Source: Thermomucor indicae-seudaticae
Lineage: Eukaryota; Mucoromycota; Mucoromycetes; Mucorales; Lichtheimiaceae
Assembly (NCBI GenBank): GCA_000787465.1
Contig: JSYX01000004.1
Location: 107,141-171,140 of the forward strand
Reading direction: 5' to 3'
Length of the DNA stretch: 64,000 nucleotides
A program made the position numbers and the translations under genes. Below, one piece after another: positions 56,000 through 64,000 of this stretch. Position 1 is the first letter of the stretch. Each line of letters starts with the position of its first letter. Below the pieces are notes generated by a model. The model saw only the letters and a list, made by a program, of their open reading frames with translations. It searched no databases and had not been told where the DNA came from.

Positions 56000-58306
56000 A
56001 TGTCTTCTCCATTACCAGTCAATGCCAAGCAGAATTACCGACGTCGGGATCTTGAGAGTAATGAAAATGGGGAAGGAACTGGAGAAACTCCCCTGTCAAG
56101 CTCGTTTGACCGTGCAGCCACTACGGCTCGTTTAGGATCCTCTCCTGCGATATGTTATGCTGCGTCCCCGCCACGCAGTATCCATTCCGCTGGCTCGTAT
56201 GGCAGCACAGACTTGGAAAATGTAACGACCACGACAAGCGGGCACTTATATCGTCCGCTTTCGACGCCGGTCTACAATTATGAAGACAATACCGTATCCG
56301 TGGACCTACCGGAAAATCAAGTAGCAAAAGTCGTCAAACGACATTTAGTCGAAACTTCACCTACTGCATCCTTTTTGAACACTTCTCTACAACGCATCAG
56401 CACGAACCAATCTGCTGGAAATGATTCTGTGCATTCGAACCGGACAGATACGGGTTCATCAGGTGGTGAACATGTGCCAAAGTCCGTCCATCAACTAACA
56501 GGTGGTGCCATCACTCACGATATCTACAAATGGGCCGAAGTAGCTGACGCCGAGCAGGCAAGACGAACCCGGACACGGTCTTTTCATTTGCCTCGCAATG
56601 AACCTTCTGATCCTTCCTTGGCACGACTCAGAGATCCAGGAGGATTCAGGCGGCATTTTGTATACAGCCAAGCTGCGCGAAAAGGGAAAGAACCACCGCA
56701 CTGGATGACTAGAACCTTTGTCGATTTTCTCGCTCTGTACGGCCATTTCGGTGGTGAAGACTTGAGCGACGATGAAGACGAAGAAGGTGAAAGTGAACCG
56801 GAGGTGGTGGATGAACGTACAGGATTGCTGCGACGCCGCAGAAAGGGGCGAGATGAAGAGGAAGAGGGCGGCGACGAAGAGGATAGAGCGGCTCGACTGA
56901 TTCGGAAAGCACAAGCAAACGCAGTTCAAGGTACCGCTACTCCTGCCAAAGCTGTCTTTCTACTATTGAAGTCTTTTGTTGGCACGGGTAAGTTATACCC
57001 AAATTTGAAAGAAAGCAACTTGGACTAAGTCTATACTATAGGCGTTATGTTCCTCCCGAAAGCGTAAGTGTTATGACATCTATAGTTCATGGCTTTGCTG
57101 ACTTTCCATCGTAGGTTCTATAATGGAGGGCTCTTCTTCTCCACTGCGCTATTGACAGCCATAGCCATTATATCGTTGTTCAGTTTTCTTCTACTGGTTG
57201 AAACTCGAAATAAGGTCCCAGTTTCGTTTGGTGACATTGGCGGTATTCTGTACGGACGCTTCATGCGGTTCGCCGTGCTTACGGCTATTACTTTTTCCCA
57301 AGTATGGTGATATATTCTACAGTGTTTGTTCCTGGACTCACCCTTAGGCCTAAAACAGGTAGGATTTGTGTGTGCCTACATGGTGTTCGTATCACAGAAT
57401 GTGCAGGCTCTGATAGAGTCTCTATCACATTGTGACATTCTCATACCGCTTCACTATATCATCCTAGCTGAAGTGGCCGTCTTTGCACCGTTGGCTATGA
57501 TTCGCAGGATCCAAAAGCTGTCGTCCTTTGCTCTTATTGCCGATGTTTTCATACTTTTCGGGCTCGTGTACTTGTACTACTACGATCTCCTGACTCTTGC
57601 GACAGACGGTATCGGGAACGTAGAGTGGATCATCAACACCAAATCGTTCCCAATGTTTATTGGGACAGCTGTTTTCACTTATGAAGGCGTCGGTCTCGTT
57701 ATTCCCATCACCGAGTCTATGGCAGAACCACGCAAGTTTCCAAAAGTCCTCGCAGGAACAATGGTATTCATTACGGCTATATTTCTCTCGGTTGGATTCA
57801 TATCTTATCTGGCATTCGGAAACAAAGTCCAGACCGTCATTTTGCTCAACATGCCTGCAACGCCCATGGTGAATACCGTGCAAGCCTTATACGCGCTCGC
57901 CATTTGCTTGTCGATTCCGCTGCAGCTGTTTCCAGCTATCCGCATTATCGAAAATTTACTATTCACAAGATCAGGAAAGCACAACCCTATCGTCAAATGG
58001 GAGAAAAATGTGTTCCGTCTGCTGGCAGTGCTTGGATGTGCAGGCATTGCTATTGCAGGCTCAGGGGATCTGGATAAATTCGTGTCTCTTGTCGGCTCGC
58101 TCTGCTGTGTACCGCTGTGTTTCCTCTTTCCGCCGCTATTCCACTTTAAGGCTGTAGCTCGGACATGGTGGAAGAAGGCTCTTGATATCGCGGTCATTGT
58201 CTTCGGCGTTCTTTCTATGACTTACACGACAGGAATCACGATAGCGCTGTGGTCTGCTGGCGGTGAAGAAGCTCCCATATCCCGCTGTACTCCTAATGGA
58301 AACTAG
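56000..58306 (+). CDS. Vacuolar amino-acid transporter (AVT3/4-like, AAAP family)
   Basis: These transporters export neutral amino acids from the vacuole. The start at 56000 (MSSPLPVNAKQNYRRRDLES) leads into a hydrophilic N-terminal region of about 310 residues with acidic stretches (LSDDEDEEGESEPEVVDERT), typical of fungal AVT3/AVT4. The first helix reads KAVFLLLKSFVGTG spliced to VMFLPKAFYNGGLFFSTALL. Later segments include QVGFVCAYMVFVSQNVQALI, MFIGTAVFTYEGVGLVIPIT and VGFISYLAFGNKVQTVILLN. The final exon (57356-58306) runs to APISRCTPNGN. Three or four introns lie between 56,985 and 57,356, including a tiny exon encoding VMFLPKA. Eleven membrane helices are expected. Confidence 0.9.
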
Positions 58307-58489
58307 CCAAAATTTCTCTTATACCATATACCATAGTAGATATCTGTTATACATTTCTTATTGCTCGATATCCCCTTTCTCGCTTCAGTTAGAGAAACAA
58401 AAGTGTTTAAACTCCGTAAGCGTGTTTGCTGCTGAATGATGTGAGGCTTGCCGGGCGTTCTACTTGCAGTTACTGATCGCTGATTTGCC

Positions 58490-58980
58490 ATGTCACAGTT
58501 ACTGCCACTCGGTATTTGTCCCAACAACAGAAGCCAAGCAAAGCACTAATACACGGTTTTAGAGCTCATTGACAAGTGCATTGGCTCACAAATATGGGTG
58601 GTCATGAAGACCGGAAAGGAATTCACTGGCAAGCTGCTGGGCTTTGACGATTATGTCAGTAAGTAATCGCGCGATCAAGCAGTCGAATGAGGGACATATG
58701 ACTGAGTATATGCTATTCGCTGGAAGATATGGTACTGGAGGATGTTACCGAATAGTAAGTAAACAGCATTCTTTAGCCGCGTGAAAGAAGTCAAGCTTAT
58801 ATTAGGTCAGCGAAAATACACCAGAAGGTTACAAGACCACCAAAATGGATCAAATACTCTTGAACGGCAACAATATATGCATAGTAAATGTTTCATAACC
58901 GTTTACTTTCTCTGTTATTCACCTACTAATAATCCCCATTGTAGCTCATACCTGGTGGTACTGGTCCTCTGAGCGAATAA
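58490..58980 (+). CDS. LSM5: U6 snRNA-associated Sm-like protein LSm5
   Basis: LSm5 is part of the LSm1-7 (mRNA decay) and LSm2-8 (U6 snRNA) rings. Five small exons assemble into a protein of about 80 residues: [72 protein letters not shown] and [11 protein letters not shown] with the stop TAA at 58978-58980. The Sm1 ([16 protein letters not shown]) and Sm2 (LNGNNI) motifs are intact. All donors are GTAAG or GTATTT type. It is too small and split to show as one long open frame. The exon near 58,810 uses the acceptor after TTAGGTCAG; the earlier AG would create a stop. Confidence 0.92.
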
Positions 58981-59178
58981 ACGAGAAATAAAACAGAGGA
59001 TGCAATGTAAAAAGAAAGCGCCAAAAGATGGCGCATTCTGAAGACTGGGACTAGTATCGCGTGTAACCCTGTTCTCCCTTTCCATCATCCTTGCAGAAAC
59101 CTTGTTGACGTGCGTCTTTTTTGGATATGAATTCACAAAAATTTAAGTCCGTGTGGAAACTTTCCTTTAAGCCCGCCG

Positions 59179-60266
59179 ATGCCTCATGACAGTAACCGCA
59201 ACGTTGCAATGGCAAAGATCTCGGTGCCATTGAGTCGAGAGAGACCTTGGTTACCCGTGCAGCCTGGAGCTTGGTGCCAAGGCCAGCACGAGAATGAATC
59301 ATTGACTGTGGCCGACCGAATAGTGCAAAAAATTTGGAGACCTATTGCATTAGGCCTTTGCATCGCTATACCGGCCGCCTACTTTGTTTATACGCGACTA
59401 ATTGGGAAGCGGTATGCAACCGCCTTGCACATTCCACCTGAAATGTTTGAAAAGAAGCCATTCCTGAGAGGCCGTGTCATATCTGTGGGTGACAGCGACA
59501 ATTTCAGGTTATACCATACACCCGGTTTCGGCTGGGGCTGGCTACGCAAAGTCCCTACGACGCGTAAGGGTAAGAAAAAGCAATCTTAACACGTGTCCTG
59601 TCTGCGGCGCATTGAATATGAAAAGAACTCAAGGATCAGACCATTTCGATTCGTTTGGCTGGAATTGATGCGCCCGAAGTGAGAGCTGATCAACAAGAGG
59701 AATCGAATAAATAATGATTTACAGTGTAAACTCAGGGCGCACATTTCGGTATGCCTGCGCAAAAGCTTTCGGCCGAATCCAAGGCTTTTTTGACGTCCAT
59801 GGTACTTGGTCGCAACGTCAAGGTGCAGCTGCTGAGTCGCGACCAATATAATCGGGTGGTACGTAGCTAAACTAAAGAGACCAGGCGATCTGCGACTCAT
59901 ATTGATAGTAGGTGGCCATGACCTATGTTCGTCGACCACCATTCTACCGACTAAAGAACGTTTCCGTGGAGATGTGCAAGGCTGGGATGGCGTGTCTCTA
60001 CGTCAATAAAGGAGCGCAGTATGGTGATCATTACAAGGCTTTAAAACAAGCAGAAGAACGGGCGCAGTAAGTCATTCTATACTGCAACTTGCAGGCAGCA
60101 GTCTGACATGGGACGCAGACTTCTCCGGAAAGGCATCTGGGGTTTGAAAGATTACGTGTCGCCTGGTGACCATAAAGCAAGGTATGTCTCCGTGGCATAT
60201 AATGAGCAATCACTTGTCTCACTTCTTTTTCCGTCCAGATTCCTCCGACACGACAAGTCGTCATGA
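59179..60266 (+). CDS. Staphylococcal-nuclease-like endonuclease, LCL3 family
   Basis: LCL3 proteins are membrane-anchored SNase-domain nucleases of fungal mitochondria. The start at 59179 (or Met 59209, MAKISVPLSRERP) precedes a membrane segment, IALGLCIAIPAAYFVYTRLI, at about residue 60. The SNase fold follows: LRGRVISVGDSDNFRLYHTP and GWGWLRKVPTT, then a spliced TISIRLAGIDAPE. Further exons give HFGMPAQKLSAESKAFLTS, RNVKVQLLSRDQYNRVVAMT, YVRRPPFYRLKNVSVEMCKA and GIWGLKDYVSPGDHKARFLR, ending at TGA 60264-60266. The RLxGIDAPE and YxRxVA blocks carry the usual Arg/Asp active-site residues. Five short introns are inferred. Confidence 0.88.
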
Positions 60267-60365
60267 AATTCCCCGAGACATCAGCATAGCAACGTCGCTT
60301 GATTGCTTTTAGACCATTTTCATCTTGGTTTTTGTGTTTGCTTGTTAATTCATTACAAGAGAAAG

Positions 60366-61601
60366 ATGCTGTATCTGACAGCTGACTTCTTCCCTATCTT
60401 TGTACCACTTGGTATCATTGGCTTCTACCGTTACCTCATTTATTTCATCAAACTACTTGCGTGGGGCGTGTATCGGCCCATACGACCATTGCCTAACCCT
60501 CTTTATAAGCCCGAGGAAGATGTAACGATTGTTGTGCCTACGATTGATGCGGGTGAAGAGTTCCGCGAAGGCGCCAGATCTTGGCTAGCATGCAATCCGA
60601 AACGTATTTTGGTCGTGACAGAAGAAGGGATGAAGGGTCCGATACAGCAGCTGGCGAATGAAATCGATCCGAGCAAGATTGAAGTATTGACCGTTCCGAA
60701 AGCCAACAAGCGCGAGCAAATGGTGAAAGGCATTCAACACACGGATACGGATATTCTTGTGTTCGCCGATGACGACGCGATTTGGAAACCAACCATGTTG
60801 TCTTATATTTTGGCTTGCTTTGAAGACGAGTCTATTGGCGGTGTTGGCACATCGCAGGCTGTCAAGGCAGTCAATAAGCGCAAAACGGTCTGGGAAGTTC
60901 TGTCTGCCTTCCGATTGACGATACGGAATATTGAAGTGGCTGCATCAACGCATATCGACGGTGGTGTGTGCTGCATCTCAGGCCGTACTGCAGCGTATCG
61001 AACGGTCATTTTGAAAGATCCCGATTTCCAGCACCAGTTTACGAATGACTACTGGCGAGGCAAGCACAAGCTGAACTCGGGTGACGACAAATTCTTGACT
61101 CGCTGGATGATATCGCGTGGGTGGAACACGTACATGCAAGTGTGTCCAGAGGCCCAGCTCTTCTCGACTTTCAAGGATAACTGGCGATTCTTGCGACAGG
61201 TTCTACGTTGGACCAGAAACACATGGCGCTCGGATTTCAGATCGCTTTTCATTGAACGTCACCTGTGGACGAAGCATCCGTTCGTTTCCTATACTATGTT
61301 GGACAAGTTTTTCAATCCGCTCACTCTGCTGAGTGGGCCCGTGTCCGTCGTCATTCTGTGCTTTTTGCAGTATCATTTGCCGCAGTGGAATATTGTCTTT
61401 TCTTACCTTGTCTGGCTGCTTATGACGCGACTTGTCAAGCTCTTGCCACATTTGGTCCGCTGGCCGCACCATATCATTGCCGTTCCGGCGTTCTTAGTCT
61501 TTAACTTTTATTTCGCATTTATGAAACTGTATGCTTTATTTACCTTGAACGTCACCGGATGGGGCACGCGAAAGATGGGCCAAGAACAGGTTAATCCATA
61601 A
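60366..61601 (+). CDS. GT2 family polysaccharide synthase-like glycosyltransferase
   Basis: This is a single-exon membrane glycosyltransferase of about 411 residues, similar to fungal type-2 glycosyltransferases (Cps1/GT2 class, related to hyaluronan synthases) that make surface polysaccharides and affect hyphal growth. The N-terminal helix is MLYLTADFFPIFVPLGIIGF. The catalytic core has VTIVVPTIDAGEEFREGAR, DTDILVFADDDAIWKPTML (DxD), GGVCCISGRTAAYRTVILKD, SGDDKFLTRWMISRGWNTY (the ED/DD base) and RQVLRWTRNTWRSD (the QxxRW motif), followed by four or five hydrophobic helices. An in-frame Met at 60303 would add a poor N-terminal extension, so 60366 is preferred. The product is not known from sequence alone. 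Confidence 0.88.
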   Translation: MLYLTADFFPIFVPLGIIGFYRYLIYFIKLLAWGVYRPIRPLPNPLYKPEEDVTIVVPTIDAGEEFREGARSWLACNPKRILVVTEEGMKGPIQQLANEIDPSKIEVLTVPKANKREQMVKGIQHTDTDILVFADDDAIWKPTMLSYILACFEDESIGGVGTSQAVKAVNKRKTVWEVLSAFRLTIRNIEVAASTHIDGGVCCISGRTAAYRTVILKDPDFQHQFTNDYWRGKHKLNSGDDKFLTRWMISRGWNTYMQVCPEAQLFSTFKDNWRFLRQVLRWTRNTWRSDFRSLFIERHLWTKHPFVSYTMLDKFFNPLTLLSGPVSVVILCFLQYHLPQWNIVFSYLVWLLMTRLVKLLPHLVRWPHHIIAVPAFLVFNFYFAFMKLYALFTLNVTGWGTRKMGQEQVNP

Positions 61602-62249
61602 GATTTTCTTCATAATACAAAGGAAGCGTAGAATCCTAACTTTAATAAACGGGAAGTAACTGTTGACGGTCGACAACTCTCCGTTTACCCAAACCTGAGT
61701 AAGTCGAAACAAAAGGGACTTCCTATCACATCCATAAACCGGGATCGTCGCCTTTCCTTAAACTTGGAGCGAGAATCTACTTTCCCATTGATGGTGCGTA
61801 CTGAAACGCTTCTGACACTGTATCCGCATGGTTACGCATCGTATCTTTGGCAAGAGTTCGTAAGTTTTCTGTTCAATAGCCGCCACTTTTTATACTTAGC
61901 GCAAATTTGGCTTTCTGGTTGACAGTATGTACGCCATCTAGTTACTCCTGCTCCATACAGCTCCGCCAGCATGATAAAATCAGAGCTTTTGACATATAAC
62001 ATGCACCTTCCTTGCAAACAATGAGCATGAGGCTCACTTTTTTGTGATACGCATGCTACAACCCCGCCAGCAGATCAATCACTGTCAATGCATGAAAGAC
62101 AATCACATGGTTATCTCGCCCATCGCCAATAATTAGGCCTGGACACTTTGAAAGAGGCCTTGCGGCTATTCAAATCACTTTTGGCCTGAGCACCCACCAC
62201 GACCGGCTCTCCCCCTTTTCCTTTTCTCTCATCTTTTTATTTCTTCAGG
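61602..62249. other. Spacer with a dispersed-repeat copy and the TOE1 promoter
   Basis: A third copy of the short repeat (61872-61925) lies here. The CT-rich stretch 62,210-62,248 is a likely 5' UTR of TOE1. Confidence 0.5.
61872..61925 (+). repeat. Member of the short dispersed repeat family
   Basis: TTCAATAGCCGCCACTTTTTATA followed by AGCGCAAATTTGGCTTT matches 26734-26780 with a few changes and a small gap. Confidence 0.6.
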
Positions 62250-63685
62250 ATGTCAGCAACTCCTAGCGTGTTTGACCATAACCAGGTCACAACGGAGAAC
62301 TTCGCGGAAGCCTACGTGAACATCGTTGACAAAGTTACGTCTGCTGATTACATTGCGATCGACACGGAGTTCACTGGTTTCGGTAGCAGGCTTGCTCCAA
62401 ATCTCGATCACCGCTACCTCGCGATGCGTGACATCGTCCGCTCGCACAGCCTTCTTTCTTTGGGGATCACGACGATCACCAAGACGGACGTCGGCAATGG
62501 CGTACCAGAATACCATTTCGACAACTTCGAAATTTTGCTGAAGAATGACGAAAGATTCACAGTGGACCCGAGGAATATGCAGTTCCTGGCGCAGAACGGC
62601 TTTGACTTTAATCGCTTGTTCTCAGTCGGCCTTCCTTACCGCGCAGGTGCCTACAAACAAGGAGAACGACGGAACGTTCGGGATATGTTGTTCGAAATAC
62701 TATATCACGTCAAGACCAAAAGGATCCCGCTCATCGTGCATAACGGGTTCCTCGATCTGATGTATTTTTATCATAGCTTCGTGACGGAACTTCCGCCCCA
62801 ATGCCACACTTTTACGGCCGATCTGGTGGAGCTCTTTCCTGGCGGTATCTTCGACACCAAGCATTTGTCTCAAACAGTACTTGAGGAGCAGAAGACCTTT
62901 CTCGCTTACCTCTACTGCAAGTTTAAGCGCGCTCAGGACAGCAAGAAAGAGGAGGAGGTCCTGTTCACTGCACTTATTGAGCCCAAGATCCCGGCAACAG
63001 GCCGAAAACGGCGTCTCACCTTTGACGACGACCGCGAGAGCAAGCGAAGGAAGAAAACGCAGAATGCCTCTGGCGAGTCCGACGGTATCTGTAACCAGTA
63101 TGCAGTAAGTAAATATGCAGCCTGCTCTGTCAACGATGTCAATAACTGTTTTGCTACTAGAACTATGGGATCTGCAGCCGTGGCGCACAGTGTACGCTTT
63201 CACATGACATGGACAGGATTTTAGATCGCGACGAGAAGAAAGAGGCTGAGAAGGATGTCGACAAGGACAGTGTTAAAGACACAAAAACGAAGGAGCCAGA
63301 AGTTGTTAAGGAACAAGGAAAGCACAAAGAAGCAGAATGCAGAAGCACTGCGCAGCAGGACACGTCTGAAGAGGATGAGAAGGAGGGGTTTGACTTTGAG
63401 GCCGCTGTGTACAAGAAGGATGAGGTGGACCCGAACAAGCGGTTTGACCACGCGGCGCATTTTGATGCGTTCATGACGGGCTTCATATTCTGCCACATGG
63501 CACGACAGTTGGGTGACCAGGCCCTCAACTCCCATATCAACAATCTGTACCTGATGAAGTTTGATGTCCCGCTGAAGTTGGCTCAGAACGTATTCGCGAA
63601 GCCTAGCAAGTCATGGGTTGACGCCTCTCGGCACATTGAGTCTATGGGTAAAGAGGTTGGCTCAGATACCTACCTAGATGACTAA
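62250..63685 (+). CDS. TOE1: TOE1-like 3'-exonuclease/deadenylase
   Basis: TOE1 trims the 3' ends of snRNAs and other small RNAs. The CAF1/DEDD nuclease domain begins at about residue 30: ADYIAIDTEFTGFGS (DxE motif), NMQFLAQNGFDFNRLFSVGL, IPLIVHNGFLDLMYFYHSF (third Asp) and, after the zinc finger, HFDAFMTGFIFCHMARQLG, which carries the last DEDD-type residues. An intron of about 52 nt near 63,107-63,160 joins ICNQYA to NYGICSRGAQCTLSHDMDRI, forming a CCCH zinc finger between the two parts of the nuclease domain, as in animal TOE1. A highly charged Lys/Glu linker and a nuclear-localisation-like KRKR stretch are present. The gene appears complete, with the stop at 63683-63685. The presence of U2 in this window is a thematic link only. 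Confidence 0.92.
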
Positions 63686-64000
63686 ATGGTTCTTTTCGGA
63701 AGGCCTTTAATAAGGTTTTGTTCCAAAAAGCTATATGCAAATAGTTACCACTTTCTGTTACTTGCTACCTACAGTACTGGTTTTTTCTTGACATATTTAC
63801 GCTCCAAAAGATGATCATTTGCGCCGGATAAAAGCCTCATTTAAGTTGACGCAAACACTACCAACGGAAGACGCAGAAAGCCGGTATAACAGTCCTTAGT
63901 ACTCTTTTTACTGTATTTTGAAGGAAGGTTTGCGCCAGCTGAAAATACTCTTTGCGTCAACTGCGAACTCGCTTTTGCGCTCTAGAAACAAGTAAGACGC
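63686..64000. other. 3' spacer with clustered TTGCGC/TTGCGTC motifs
   Basis: Several copies of (G)CGCAAA/TTTGCGY occur in both orientations at 63,820-63,980, including TTTGCGCCAGCTGAAAATAC and TTTGCGTCAACTGCGA. They resemble the reverse complement of the dispersed repeat at 33140-33206. This is probably a decayed mobile-element end. Confidence 0.45.

Noticed and set aside
1..64000. CRISPR arrays, tRNA genes, rRNA genes
   Set aside because: No regular repeat-spacer array, tRNA cloverleaf with A and B boxes, or rRNA core sequence was recognised by eye. A tRNA scan was not run.

Overview
The window looks like nuclear DNA of an early-diverging fungus, most likely a Mucoromycota member (Mucorales-like). 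The genes are small and dense, with many 45-75 nt GT-AG introns. The gene set includes a chitin deacetylase, a protein O-mannosyltransferase, ERG25, a PHO80-type cyclin and an LCL3-type nuclease. There is a TATA-driven U2 snRNA, plus decayed Tc1/mariner and LINE copies. The species assignment is inference; no rRNA or mitochondrial marker is present.

Layout. 0-3 kb: a decayed plus-strand coding relic (possibly a totivirus-like capsid) and spacer. 3-6 kb: TRAPP subunit Trs33 and an EHD-family dynamin-like ATPase. 6-13.4 kb: a Tc1 relic, U2 snRNA, ERG25, mitoribosomal protein mS26/Pet123 and a PAQR receptor-like protein. 14-20 kb: a Dsk2 ubiquilin, a FERRY3 (C12orf4) homologue carrying a UBA-like segment, and a PHO80-like cyclin. 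20-27.6 kb: a candidate Pol III RNA locus, a chitin deacetylase, decayed sequence and a pseudogene with one stop. 27.6-32.8 kb: a PMT and a mitochondrial GABA transaminase.

33.4-39.5 kb is the most unusual part. A 4 kb gene encodes an N-terminal XPG/FEN-like nuclease that continues in one reading frame into a Fanzor (eukaryotic TnpB-like) RuvC nuclease. The frame is broken by four in-frame stop codons and, as far as I can read it, no frameshift. Every stop is one C-to-T change from a Gln or Arg codon. Two direct copies of a ~148 bp non-coding repeat (about 90% identical, mostly transitions) flank the locus. One copy lies ~100 bp downstream of the Fanzor stop, where Fanzor guide RNAs are expected. 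I propose a composite mobile RNA-guided nuclease element that is recently inactivated or stop-interrupted.

39.5-46.2 kb: an F-box/LRR protein, an STN1 telomere-capping homologue, a Tc1 relic and a 2-phosphoglycerate-kinase/LPA1-like P-loop protein. 46.5-55 kb: a sugar-use cluster of GH3 beta-glucosidase, MFS sugar transporter and GH31 alpha-xylosidase, which suggests xyloglucan-oligosaccharide or isoprimeverose uptake and breakdown. 56-63.7 kb: an AVT-type vacuolar amino-acid transporter, LSm5, an LCL3-like nuclease, a GT2 polysaccharide synthase-like protein and the TOE1 deadenylase.

Exon joins were read by eye from GT/AG sites and family fit. No alignment or search was run. Coordinates are spans from first to last coding base including introns, unless noted.
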